Under the pieces are notes generated by a model. It did no database searches and was not told the origin of the DNA. It saw nothing but the letters and a program-made list of their open reading frames with translations. Below are positions 27,789 to 36,447 of a stretch of 64,000 nucleotides of DNA, piece by piece; within the stretch, counting starts at the first letter, position 1, and each line of letters begins with the position of its first letter. The translations under genes and the position numbers were made by a program. The stretch is from Roseivirga misakiensis (GTDB lineage Bacteria > Bacteroidota > Bacteroidia > Cytophagales > Cyclobacteriaceae), in NCBI RefSeq assembly GCF_001747105.1, contig NZ_MDGQ01000005.1, forward strand, positions 2,356,001 to 2,420,000, in the 5' to 3' direction.

Positions 27789-30700
27789 TTAAGCTTCAGT
27801 TGATTTATCCTTATTTCTAATCTTAGTCATGTACCACACATTCGGGCTGACGTTGATTTCTTCCAGTACATGGTAAGCACGCGCTTCATTCACTTCTCTT
27901 TGTGTGGCGCCTTCACCATCTTTTTTGTCTTTAATCTGAAGTAACTTCGAGATTTCAGAATTCGGATCGTTAAGATCACCAAAAGTCAATGCATCAGATG
28001 GACATGCAGATGCACAAGCCATTTGAATTTCACCATCCTGTGGTCTACGACCTTCACGTTTAGCAGTCAATTTACCTGCTTGGATACGCTGTACACACAT
28101 CGTACATTTCTCCATTACACCCCTAGCTCTTACCGTAACATCTGGGTTCAATACCATTTTACCCAAATCGTTATTCATCGCTAAGTTCTTATCGAACTTG
28201 CTGTTGTCGTGGTATTTGAACCAGTTAAATCTTCTGACTTTGTAAGGACAGTTATTCGCACAATATCTTGTACCAATACATCTGTTGTAAGTCATTTGAT
28301 TTAGTCCTTCCGAACTATGTGTAGTTGCCGCAACAGGACAAACAGTCTCACAAGGTGCATTATTACAGTGCTGACACATCATCGGTTGGAAAGTAACCTC
28401 AGGGTTTTCAGCTGCTAATTCTAATTCTTTATTGCTACCAGCAGGATTAGCGGCAGAATAGTATCTATCGATTCTAATCCAAGCCATTTCTCTCCTATTC
28501 AATACTTCCTCTTTACCAACAACCGGAATATTATTTTCCGCCTGACAAGCCACGGTACAAGCAGAACAACCTGTACAAGAGTTCATATCGATGGTCATTG
28601 CCCAGTGGTGATTGCTATACTCGTGACCAGACCAAAGGGTAATCTTAGAAGGCTTCACATATTCACCTTCTTTATAAATCTTCGGATGCCATCTTCCAGC
28701 ATCGCTATCTTTCTTGTATTCAGGAAGAATTGACTCTTGGATCACATTCTCTCTTCCCATGAAAGTTTGGTGTGTTTGTGTTTGTGCAATTCTATAGCTT
28801 TCACCAGTTGCACTTACACCTACTCCTGCCATTACATCCATGGTATTGGCACCATTTAGCTTTGTAATGAATGGGTATGCATTAACACCTACTTCATTTC
28901 CCACTCTACCGGCTTTAGTTCTACCGTATCCAACTGCAAGACCTAAAGTACCTTTTGCCTGACCTGGTTGTACAAGAACAGGAACCTTAATAGTTGTTCC
29001 ATTCACTGTTAAGTCAACCAATTGCGTTTCACCCTCTTTTAAAGTGATACCCATTTCTGTGGCATCCGCAATTGACATGGTCAAGTAGTTATCCCAAGTA
29101 GCTTTCGTTACTGGGTCAGACATTTCTTGTAACCAAGGGTTATTTGCCATCGAACCATCGCCAATACCCATTTTTTGGTAAAGCGCTAGTTCAAAGCCAG
29201 AACCTGAAGTCTTATAATTTTGACTGATACTAGTCGCTGCAACAGTGGCAGCATCAGTATTGTAAGTAAAATCTTTATTGTTACCTCCTGTCTCAAAAAC
29301 GCCATCAAAAAGCGATTTATCCCAGAACATTTGGAAATCAGAGGTGTCAGATTGTTTCGTGAAGAAATTCTCTCTCCAGTTATTTTGTAAATACGTGTAG
29401 TATTCAACTGGCTGACCTGCCCAAGTCAAGAATGACTCCGGAGCTTGTCTAGTTTTAAAGATTGGTGCAATCGTCGGTTGAAGAAGACTATAGTGACCTT
29501 CTCTCAATTCAGCGTCGTTCCACTGCTCTAAATAATGATGATCAGGCGCTACATATTTAACGGCTGATGCTGTTTCATCCATTCTATCGGAAGTGGAAAC
29601 TGTTAGGCCTACTTTAGATAGTGATGCTGCTAGTGCACTAGCGTCAGCTGAATCGTACAAAGGATTACAGTTAAAGAAGATTACAGCAGAAACTGACCCA
29701 CCGTTCATTTCTTTTACCAATGCACTCATGTCTTGGTCATTACCTTGACGGTAGTGTACAGGAGCATTAGCATTGATAGTAGTACCGTAGTTACCCAACA
29801 TGGCATTAATACCATTCACGAGCACTTGTACCATTGGATCGTTAGATCCACACACAACAAGCGACTTTCCTTTGTTTGCCCAAAGCTCTTCAATCGCTTT
29901 GGCTGCGTGATCTACAGCCGCACCACCACTTACTCTTGCCTGACCTGCCTTAGCAGCAATTCCATTATACATGGCCGCTACCAATGGTCCTACTTGAGAT
30001 GGTTTAATTGGTGTTCTGTAATCCGCATTCGAACCTGTTAAGGATAGGTTCGATTCAAACTGGAAATGACGAGACATCTCTTTGTGATGGTCGTTGATCT
30101 TTCTAGTCTTGCTGTATTGTTTTGTGAATTCAATTGGAGAAATCCATGTACCTAAGAAATCAGCACCAACACTTACTATTGTATGTGCTTTACTGAAATC
30201 ATATGATGGTATCATAGCTTCGCCAAAAGATCTTCTATTTCCTTCGGTGATTCCGTAAGCTGAAGCCGCATCATAAGTAACATGCTTCGCTGTAGGGAAT
30301 TTTGAAACAAAATCACCAACCGCTCTTTTAGTCGTCGGACTTAAAACAGACTGGCTGATAATTCTAATTTGGCCACCTTTGGCCGCTATGCTATTTAATT
30401 GGGCAGAAATTTCTTTATCAATTGTTTCCCAATCTGCTTCGTAGCCTTCTTTCATCGGGCCTACAAGTCGCTCTTTGTCGTAAAGTGACAATACAGACGC
30501 TTCTACTTGAGCGTTCGTACCACCTTGACCGATTGAACTGTACTTGTTGCCTTCAACTTTAATAGGTCTACCTTCTCTAGTTTTTACGACTACGCTTACC
30601 GCGTCTCCGCCATTTACATAGGTAGATGCATAATAATTAGGTATAGAAGGATCTACATCAACTGGTTTATTTAAATAAGGTATGGCCTTTCTCACAGGAG

Positions 30701-30893
30701 CCTCACAAGAAGCAAGAGATACTGCGGCTATACCGAAACCCATTAATTTTAAGAAATCTCTTCGATTGCTGTTACCGCCTTCGTCGCTAACAGGAAGGTA
30801 TTCTGGAAATTCACCTTCGTTCTTTTTAACAAACTCTGTATCGTTTGTCAATTGCTCTATTCCTTTCCAGTATGTTTTTTGATTTTCTTTCAT
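27789..30893 (-). CDS. actB: Alternative complex III iron-sulfur subunit ActB
   Basis: A 1034-residue fusion of a molybdopterin-oxidoreductase-like domain (no Mo ligand evident) and a C-terminal ferredoxin-like domain. A Tat-type motif RRDFLKLMGFG near residues 43-54 is followed by LASC, suggesting export of the folded protein and possible lipidation. Four cysteine groups for [4Fe-4S]/[3Fe-4S] clusters are visible: CTGCSACTVAC, CQHCNNAPCETVC, CIGTRYCANNC and CTMC with a distant CASAC. The protein passes electrons from ActC quinol to the ActA hemes. Confidence 0.95.
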   Translation of the reverse strand: MKENQKTYWKGIEQLTNDTEFVKKNEGEFPEYLPVSDEGGNSNRRDFLKLMGFGIAAVSLASCEAPVRKAIPYLNKPVDVDPSIPNYYASTYVNGGDAVSVVVKTREGRPIKVEGNKYSSIGQGGTNAQVEASVLSLYDKERLVGPMKEGYEADWETIDKEISAQLNSIAAKGGQIRIISQSVLSPTTKRAVGDFVSKFPTAKHVTYDAASAYGITEGNRRSFGEAMIPSYDFSKAHTIVSVGADFLGTWISPIEFTKQYSKTRKINDHHKEMSRHFQFESNLSLTGSNADYRTPIKPSQVGPLVAAMYNGIAAKAGQARVSGGAAVDHAAKAIEELWANKGKSLVVCGSNDPMVQVLVNGINAMLGNYGTTINANAPVHYRQGNDQDMSALVKEMNGGSVSAVIFFNCNPLYDSADASALAASLSKVGLTVSTSDRMDETASAVKYVAPDHHYLEQWNDAELREGHYSLLQPTIAPIFKTRQAPESFLTWAGQPVEYYTYLQNNWRENFFTKQSDTSDFQMFWDKSLFDGVFETGGNNKDFTYNTDAATVAATSISQNYKTSGSGFELALYQKMGIGDGSMANNPWLQEMSDPVTKATWDNYLTMSIADATEMGITLKEGETQLVDLTVNGTTIKVPVLVQPGQAKGTLGLAVGYGRTKAGRVGNEVGVNAYPFITKLNGANTMDVMAGVGVSATGESYRIAQTQTHQTFMGRENVIQESILPEYKKDSDAGRWHPKIYKEGEYVKPSKITLWSGHEYSNHHWAMTIDMNSCTGCSACTVACQAENNIPVVGKEEVLNRREMAWIRIDRYYSAANPAGSNKELELAAENPEVTFQPMMCQHCNNAPCETVCPVAATTHSSEGLNQMTYNRCIGTRYCANNCPYKVRRFNWFKYHDNSKFDKNLAMNNDLGKMVLNPDVTVRARGVMEKCTMCVQRIQAGKLTAKREGRRPQDGEIQMACASACPSDALTFGDLNDPNSEISKLLQIKDKKDGEGATQREVNEARAYHVLEEINVSPNVWYMTKIRNKDKSTEA

Positions 30894-30922
30894 TGTCTAT
30901 CAATAAGAAATCGTCTATTCAA

Positions 30923-32170
30923 TTAATAGTGGCACTTAGCACATTCCAAACCACCGATATCAGCCACTTTTAATGGCGTCTTTGAGCTCTTGTTATGTAG
31001 CTCTACCAATTTGTTGTAGTAGCCATTGCCTTTAGAATTTACATCCGTATTTCTATGACAATCTATACACCAACCCATTGTTAGTGGAGCGTGCTGCTTC
31101 ACTACTTCCATTTCTTGAATCTCGCCGTGGCAAGTCTGACATTCAATTTGCCCAACTTTCACGTGTTGTGAGTGATTAAAATAGGCCAAGTCAGGTAAGT
31201 TGTGTACCCGTACCCATTCGATAGGCTCGCCAGTCTCCTGTGCTGTGTAAAGCTTTTTGATTTCAGGAGAATCAGTTTTAATCTGACTATGGCAATTCAT
31301 ACAAATGTTAACCGAGGGGATATTGGCAGATTTACCAATCTCAACTCCAGTATGACAGTACTGACAATCAATCTCATATTGTCCAGCATGTATTTTGTGT
31401 GAAAAAGCGATAGGCTGCTTTGGAGCATATCCTTGCTGAACTCCAACAGTATACAAACCGTCGATAACGTTTTTCGCAGCCAGGACAATGACAAGGAAAG
31501 TTATGATTCCAATTACTGTCGGGCTTTTTACAAAGGCAGATAAGCTGAATTTCTCATTAGCAATTTCCTCATCCTGCTCAGAAAGATCTTTTTGATCTTG
31601 GATGTATTTTCTCATCAATTTAACGATGAGCCCTAATACACCAAGAATGAGTACCAATACTATAATCAGTACCACGATGATAATTTGTAGATAGGCAGAA
31701 GGAACTCCACCTTCACCTGATCCGCCAGCTCCTGGAGTACCAACATTAGTATCCGCAACTGGAATATCAGGATTCTCCTCCGCATCCCTCACGTAAGCAA
31801 GAATTGCCATGATTTGATCATCATCAAGATCAAAGGCAGCCATAGCAGACGGTTTATACTCTTCCCACAAGGCTACAGCCTGAGGATCACCGTTTTGAAT
31901 CATTACCTGGGAATTTCTTATCCAAGAGTTGATCCACTCAATTTCACGTCGATCATAAATTCCTGCTAAATCTGGCCCTACCTTCTTTGACCCAACAGCA
32001 TGGCAAGTATTACAAGTGTATTCACTAAATAAACTTTTACCAAGATTGATTGTGGCTTCATCGGTGGGAACAGCGTCTCTCTGAGCATATAAATTTGCTC
32101 CAGAAAAAACAAAACAGCATACCATCAAGCATGCTGTCGCAAATCGGACAATGGTTGTTTTCGCTACCAT
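30923..32170 (-). CDS. actA: Alternative complex III multiheme cytochrome ActA (six CxxCH)
   Basis: A 415-residue c-type cytochrome from the ATG at 32170 (a GTG at 32191 is an alternative). After a signal peptide (ending NLYAQ) comes a monoheme cytochrome c domain with CNTCH (Cys53-His57) and AVGSKKVGPDL. A TM helix (about residues 160-185) and a second hydrophobic segment follow. Then come five hemes: CQYCH, CMNCH, CQTCH, CIDCH and CAKCH at the C-terminus (Cys410-His414). The pentaheme part is standard ActA; the N-terminal monoheme domain is an addition. First gene of the act-cox operon, with a strong promoter match 51 bases upstream. Confidence 0.94.
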   Translation of the reverse strand: MVAKTTIVRFATACLMVCCFVFSGANLYAQRDAVPTDEATINLGKSLFSEYTCNTCHAVGSKKVGPDLAGIYDRREIEWINSWIRNSQVMIQNGDPQAVALWEEYKPSAMAAFDLDDDQIMAILAYVRDAEENPDIPVADTNVGTPGAGGSGEGGVPSAYLQIIIVVLIIVLVLILGVLGLIVKLMRKYIQDQKDLSEQDEEIANEKFSLSAFVKSPTVIGIITFLVIVLAAKNVIDGLYTVGVQQGYAPKQPIAFSHKIHAGQYEIDCQYCHTGVEIGKSANIPSVNICMNCHSQIKTDSPEIKKLYTAQETGEPIEWVRVHNLPDLAYFNHSQHVKVGQIECQTCHGEIQEMEVVKQHAPLTMGWCIDCHRNTDVNSKGNGYYNKLVELHNKSSKTPLKVADIGGLECAKCHY

Positions 32171-32220
32171 GTAAAATACATTTTTAATCACAGACCTACT
32201 TCAGGTTGAAAATCTAGCGC

Positions 32221-32251
32221 CAAAGGTAATATCGGATGGCCGTAATTCAAA
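32221..32251 (-). promoter_or_regulatory. Promoter of the act-cox operon (TTTG-N19-TAnnTTTG)
   Basis: On the minus strand TTTG (32248-32251) is followed after exactly 19 bases by TACCTTTG (32221-32228), which fits the Bacteroidota housekeeping-sigma promoter consensus. Transcription would start near 32214, giving a leader of about 44 bases before the actA ATG at 32170. Confidence 0.75.
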
Positions 32252-32651
32252 CTAAAACTATACGGCATTTTACGGGTACTAAGCGCTCAAAACGACATTT
32301 CAAATGACTGTTTATCAAACAGTTGCAGCGTTATTGTAAGCCAAATATCTTATTTAGAATTATTATAAATAATATTAATTTGGATATTCTAAGCAGCCTT
32401 TTGCGTTAAGGCCCTGATTTGGCCATTCTAGTTCCCAATTCTAATCAAAATAGTCACCATTTTCGGACATATTTTTCCTGAAAATCTTCTACTAATTGAA
32501 TAGGGACTTGATTTGTAAAAAGCAATTGAAATTTTCAATCGCAATCGTCGATTGGAAAACGATTTACTAAGCCCTCATATAAAGGTATTTTCGACGCTAA
32601 AAAGGAAGGACTCAAAGGGTTTGAAAGTGGTTTTTGAAATTAAAAACCAAC
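32252..32651. other. 400-base non-coding region upstream of actA
   Basis: AT-rich intergenic DNA between the act promoter and the tRNA-Cys terminator. No convincing gene is seen; a 61-codon frame crosses the region but runs into the tRNA. It holds one clear inverted repeat (ACTGTTT-ATC-AAACAGT at 32307-32323, 56 bases upstream of the -33 box), a possible regulator site. The rest shows only short AT-rich partial palindromes. Confidence 0.5.
32307..32323. promoter_or_regulatory. Inverted repeat upstream of the act promoter, possible operator
   Basis: A perfect seven-base inverted repeat, ACTGTTT and AAACAGT around ATC. The core TTTATCAAA recalls half of a CRP/FNR-type box, which would suit oxygen control of a respiratory operon, but this is only a guess from sequence resemblance. 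Confidence 0.3.
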
Positions 32652-32680
32652 AAAAAAAGGAACCTAAAGTAGGTTCCTTT
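32652..32680 (-). terminator. Terminator after tRNA-Cys
   Basis: A perfect nine-pair stem (AGGAACCTA with TAGGTTCCT) with a three-base loop. On the minus strand it is followed by a run of seven T, two bases after the encoded CCA end of the tRNA. Confidence 0.85.
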
Positions 32681-32681
32681 C

Positions 32682-32755
32682 TGGAGGCGTTGAGCGGATT
32701 CGAACCGCTGTACAAGCTTTTGCAGAGCTCTGCCTAGCCACTCGGCCACAACGCC
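32682..32755 (-). tRNA. tRNA-Cys (GCA)
   Basis: A 74-base cloverleaf on the minus strand. The acceptor stem GGCGTTG pairs with CAACGCC, followed by discriminator T and an encoded CCA. The anticodon stem GAGCT/AGCTT encloses the loop CTGCAAA, giving anticodon GCA. The T arm is GCGG-TTCGAAT-CCGC. U73 is the expected identity base for cysteine tRNA. It has its own promoter match and terminator, so it is transcribed singly. Confidence 0.95.
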
Positions 32756-32768
32756 TTTTGATTGAGTG

Positions 32769-32799
32769 CAAAGCTATTAATAATCGTAAACTGCACCAA
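32769..32799 (-). promoter_or_regulatory. Promoter of tRNA-Cys
   Basis: On the minus strand TTG (32797-32799) is followed after 20 bases by TAGCTTTG (32769-32776), fitting TTG-N17-23-TAnnTTTG. The predicted start near 32763 is about eight bases before the mature tRNA 5' end. Confidence 0.6.
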
Positions 32800-32820
32800 T
32801 TTTTCAACGATTATGTCAAT

Positions 32821-32853
32821 AAAAAAAGCATCCCGAGTATAAACTCAGGATGC
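32821..32853 (-). terminator. Terminator of rpsA
   Basis: On the minus strand GCATCC and GGATGC close a hairpin whose inner part GAGT/ACTC also pairs around ATAA-type loop bases. A run of seven T follows. It begins 20 bases after the rpsA stop. Confidence 0.8.
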
Positions 32854-32872
32854 TATCTATTTTTCTCAGAGA

Positions 32873-34981
32873 TTACTCTTCAGTAGTCTCCTCTGCTGGT
32901 GCGTCTGCTTCATCAGTTTTAGCCTCTTTTTTGGCTTTCGCCTTCGGCTTCTCTACTTCAGCTTCTTCAGCACTCGCTTTCTTCTTATCTGCTGCTTTCT
33001 TTGCATTAGCCTTTTTGGTGTTGTCTTCCATTTCAGCTTTCAATGCAGATAGTGCATCAAGATCTCCTAACGTAGAACCACTGTCCTCGTTCTTCATCAA
33101 CTTAGCTTTCGCTTTTGCAGAACCTCCACCTGACTTAGGTCTTCTTGCACTACTAGCGCTTGTACCTAATTTTTCAGCTGGTGCAGTGTGAGTATACGTA
33201 TGAGACATCACAATTCTCTTATCATCTTTAGAGAATTCAACTACTACAAAATCAAGTGTCTCGCCTACTTCAACATTAGATCCGTCAGCTTTCTTCAAGT
33301 TTTTGTTCGTTGCTATACCTTCAAGTCCGTAAGGCAATTCTAAGGTAGCGCCTTTATCGTTTTTAGAGATCACAGTTGTTTTGTGCGTAGAACCTGGTGT
33401 AAATACAGTCTCAAAAGTATCCCAAGGATTCTCTTCTAACTGCTTATGTCCAAGTGCCAATCTCTTATTATCGATATCTAGCTCCAGTACTTGTACTTCA
33501 AGCTCATCTCCAACTTTTACAAATTCAGATGGGTGCTTGATTTTCTTAGTCCAAGAAAGATCAGAAACGTGAACAAGACCGTCAATTCCTTCTTCAAGCT
33601 CGATGAATAAACCAAAGTTTGTTAGGTTTCTAACAATTCCGCTGTGGTTAGTACCCACACCGTACTTAGTTAATACATCTTGCTTAGTCCAAGGATCCTC
33701 AGTCAATTGTTTGATACCTAGAGACATTTTTCTCTCATCTCTATCTAGAGTCAATACAACTGCCTCAAGCTTGTCTCCTACAGAAATAAAATCCTGTGGA
33801 TTTCTTAAATGCTGAGACCAAGACATTTCTGAAACGTGAATCAATCCTTCTACACCTGGGTGTAACTCAAGGAATGCACCGTAATCTGCAACGTTAACGA
33901 TTGAACCTTCAACTTTAGATCCAACTTCGATACTTGCATCAAGTTTATCCCATGGGTGCTCAGTCAATTGCTTCATACCCAATGAAATTCTCTTCTTGTT
34001 GTCATCGAAATCGAGTACAACAACATTAACTTTTTCATCAAGGTTAAGTACCTCAGATGGGTCGTTAATTCTACCCCAAGAAATATCTGTGATGTGCAAT
34101 AAGCCATCAACACCTCCAAGATCGATGAATACACCGAAGTTGGTCATGTTCTTAATAACACCCTCAAGTACTTGACCTTTCTCAAGGTTTTTAAGGATAA
34201 GTGCTTTTTGCTGTTCTAGATCTTTCTCGATCAACACTTTGTGTGATACTACAACGTTGTCGTTAGTGTAGTTGATTTTCACAACTTTTACTTCCATTTT
34301 CTTACCTACAAAAACATCAAAGTCTCTGATTGGCTTCACATCAATTTGTGAACCTGGTAAGAATGACTCTACGCCATATACATCCACGATAAGACCACCT
34401 TTGGTTCTTCTTTTAACAAAACCTTCGATAACCTTGTCGTTTTCGCTAGCATCTTGGATAAGTTCCCAAGCACGAACGATCTTAGCTTTTCTTCTTGAAA
34501 GGACTAACTGTCCTTGTGCATTTTCTTGCTCTTCAATGTAAACTTCAATCTGATCACCAACTTTTAGGTCTGGCGTATCTCTGAATTCTGAAGAACTCAC
34601 TAAACCATCAGATTTATAGCCTATGTTTAGAACGATATCTCTAGGTGTAATAGACACGACTGTACCATGAATCACCTTCTTCTCTTCGATGGTATTCAAA
34701 GTATCTCCGTAAAGCGCTTCTAGGTCTTCTTTCTCTTTGCTAGAGTAACCTTCACCGAACCCGCCGGTTTCAAACGCATCCCAATCAAAGTCATCCTGTA
34801 CTGGCTCAGCTTTTTTAGCTTTTGCTTTAGGTGCTTTTTTCGGCTCTTCTACTACTTCTTCTGGAGTTGCTTCGGCAACGACTGCTGCCTCTACTTTTTC
34901 TTCAGCGGCTGGTGCCTCTGGAGTTGCCTGAGCTGCTACAGTTTCTTCTGCTTGCTCAGACGCTTTTTTTTCTTCTGACAT
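32873..34981 (-). CDS. rpsA: 30S ribosomal protein S1
   Basis: A 702-residue S1, longer than the 557 residues of E. coli. Six S1/OB-fold repeats are visible, with openings such as IHGTVVSITPRDIVLNIG, LEGVIKNMTNFGVFIDLG, VEGSIVNVADYGAFLEL and HSGIVRNLTNFGLFIELE; repeats 3-5 carry the typical HITDISW, HVSEMSW and HVSDLSW ends. The extra length is an acidic Ala/Glu/Pro-rich N-terminus of about 70 residues and a Lys/Ala/Glu-rich C-terminal tail of about 100. S1 helps unwind mRNA on the ribosome, important in Bacteroidota where Shine-Dalgarno sites are weak. A terminator follows. Confidence 0.96.
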   Translation of the reverse strand: MSEEKKASEQAEETVAAQATPEAPAAEEKVEAAVVAEATPEEVVEEPKKAPKAKAKKAEPVQDDFDWDAFETGGFGEGYSSKEKEDLEALYGDTLNTIEEKKVIHGTVVSITPRDIVLNIGYKSDGLVSSSEFRDTPDLKVGDQIEVYIEEQENAQGQLVLSRRKAKIVRAWELIQDASENDKVIEGFVKRRTKGGLIVDVYGVESFLPGSQIDVKPIRDFDVFVGKKMEVKVVKINYTNDNVVVSHKVLIEKDLEQQKALILKNLEKGQVLEGVIKNMTNFGVFIDLGGVDGLLHITDISWGRINDPSEVLNLDEKVNVVVLDFDDNKKRISLGMKQLTEHPWDKLDASIEVGSKVEGSIVNVADYGAFLELHPGVEGLIHVSEMSWSQHLRNPQDFISVGDKLEAVVLTLDRDERKMSLGIKQLTEDPWTKQDVLTKYGVGTNHSGIVRNLTNFGLFIELEEGIDGLVHVSDLSWTKKIKHPSEFVKVGDELEVQVLELDIDNKRLALGHKQLEENPWDTFETVFTPGSTHKTTVISKNDKGATLELPYGLEGIATNKNLKKADGSNVEVGETLDFVVVEFSKDDKRIVMSHTYTHTAPAEKLGTSASSARRPKSGGGSAKAKAKLMKNEDSGSTLGDLDALSALKAEMEDNTKKANAKKAADKKKASAEEAEVEKPKAKAKKEAKTDEADAPAEETTEE

Positions 34982-35093
34982 GATAATTTTGCTCTGTATT
35001 TACTTTCGCAGCATCCAGAGCGATTCGCTACGAAAATTTTAAACAAAAATCCTATTCCATTGCTGAAAAAGCCGCCTCACTCGAAACGGACTG

Positions 35094-35101
35094 CAAAGGT
35101 A
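35094..35101 (-). promoter_or_regulatory. Possible -7 promoter element for rpsA
   Basis: TACCTTTG on the minus strand matches TAnnTTTG and would give an rpsA leader of about 105 bases, long enough for autoregulation by S1 (inference). No -33 box at the right spacing is seen. Confidence 0.35.
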
Positions 35102-35150
35102 GGAATTTATTTTTTAAATACTGTGTGGTGATTAGGAATTAAATAGAGCA

Positions 35151-35648
35151 CTAATTTAAGCTCAAATACTGGAGCCAATCTTCTGAAGTGAACCCACTAA
35201 AATTCCGGACAAACATGACATAGGAAGGCTTAAATGGCTGTTTAGACAATTCCATTTCAGCCTCCTCAGGCGTTTTATTCCCTTTCAAAGAATTACATCG
35301 CTTACAGGCCGTTCCTAAATTCGTCCAAGAGGAATGCCCTCCCCTAGACTTCGGCATAATGTGATCTAGGGTCAAATCTTTGCCGCTACCGCAATAAAGA
35401 CATTTGTTACCGTCTCTTTTGAAAATGTTTTGCCTGGTCAGCATAACGCTCTTAAAAGGAATAAAAATGTATTTCTGAAGCCGTATTACCGATGGCGTTG
35501 GGTAAGATCGACCAACAGACCTCATTTGACTAGATGGATCTTCATGAACCAACTCCGCTTTATCTAAATAAATGAGCAAAAATGCGCGCTCAGAAGAACA
35601 TACTGAAATGGGACTATAGTCTTGATTTAATACTAGTACCCTTCTCAT
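35151..35648 (-). CDS. HNH endonuclease family protein
   Basis: A 165-residue protein. The C-terminal half is an HNH module with two zinc-binding pairs (CLYC, Cys83/Cys86, and CKRC, Cys115/Cys118), the catalytic Asp95-His96 in LTLDHIMPKSRGG and Asn110. The N-terminal VLVLNQDYSPISVCSSERA is the usual extension of this widespread chromosomal HNH family. Role unknown; it is not near restriction or phage genes, so it is likely a housekeeping nuclease. Ten bases after the NlpC/P60 gene. Confidence 0.85.
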   Translation of the reverse strand: MRRVLVLNQDYSPISVCSSERAFLLIYLDKAELVHEDPSSQMRSVGRSYPTPSVIRLQKYIFIPFKSVMLTRQNIFKRDGNKCLYCGSGKDLTLDHIMPKSRGGHSSWTNLGTACKRCNSLKGNKTPEEAEMELSKQPFKPSYVMFVRNFSGFTSEDWLQYLSLN

Positions 35649-35657
35649 CTTCTCAGT

Positions 35658-36446
35658 CTACTTTATTACCCTTTTTATTTTGAACAAATGATGGGTGTAC
35701 TTACCCACTTCAGCATTTAGAATTCCTTTATTATCTAACTGATCGATTCTCACTTTTCCTGAAGCATGAATAACTTCGTTGTTTTCTATAACCAGCCCTA
35801 CGTGGTTCATTTTACCACTTTTATTGGTAAAAAAGGCTAAATCACCTGCCACGGTTTCCTCGAATTTAACTTCTTCTCCTTTTAGAATCTGCTGTGAAGA
35901 ATCTCTAGGAAGGCTATATCCCGCTATTCTGAAAACTACCTGGGTAAAACCTGAGCAATCAATCCCGAAAGGCGATCGGCCACCCCATAGATAAGGAGTG
36001 TTTAGGTATTTTTTAGCCAAGGAGATCATGGCCGGTATTTCTATTTTCTGATGCAGACTTTTAGATGACCCGTTAAAGGCTACGTTTTCTTCGTCTTTAA
36101 AAATTGGATTATTGAGCAGAGGCAGTATAGCGCCGCAGGTAACAAAACTTAACTGTTGATTAAAAAGAATCTTTTCTACAAAGTCAGTACATATTTTATA
36201 CTCACTGCTATCAATTTGATCAAAATAAGGCTCAGAAATAGTGTGATGTTGTTTTTTATCGATCCACCCTTCGTAGTCATCAAAAGCATTTTTGACCTTC
36301 AACCACATGCCGTCATCCGAAGGCTCCACCACTCGATAGTGCTCTCCAAATAGTAGTTGAGAAGTCATTTCAGCAGCATCAGATGGTTTACCGCGCATAG
36401 GCACTAAACTCAATCTTACTACCCCATAACTTCCTATTTCACTCAT
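35658..36446 (-). CDS. NlpC/P60 family cysteine peptidase with SH3-like domain
   Basis: A 262-residue protein. Residues 5-70 form an SH3-type domain (MRGKPSDAAEMTSQLLFGE). The C-terminal NlpC/P60 domain has the catalytic Cys164 in GIDCSGF, His215 in MNHVGLV and His227 in VIHASG. Such enzymes cut peptidoglycan peptides (D-Glu-diamino acid bonds). No signal peptide or lipobox is present at the only sensible start, so a cytoplasmic role such as recycling of murein peptides (YkfC-like) is suggested. It lies two bases after smpB. Confidence 0.85.
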   Translation of the reverse strand: MSEIGSYGVVRLSLVPMRGKPSDAAEMTSQLLFGEHYRVVEPSDDGMWLKVKNAFDDYEGWIDKKQHHTISEPYFDQIDSSEYKICTDFVEKILFNQQLSFVTCGAILPLLNNPIFKDEENVAFNGSSKSLHQKIEIPAMISLAKKYLNTPYLWGGRSPFGIDCSGFTQVVFRIAGYSLPRDSSQQILKGEEVKFEETVAGDLAFFTNKSGKMNHVGLVIENNEVIHASGKVRIDQLDNKGILNAEVGKYTHHLFKIKRVIK

Positions 36447-36447
36447 T

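Noticed and set aside
32552-32737. 61-codon plus-strand frame upstream of actA
   Set aside because: It runs through the terminator hairpin and into the tRNA-Cys gene on the other strand, so it cannot be a real gene.
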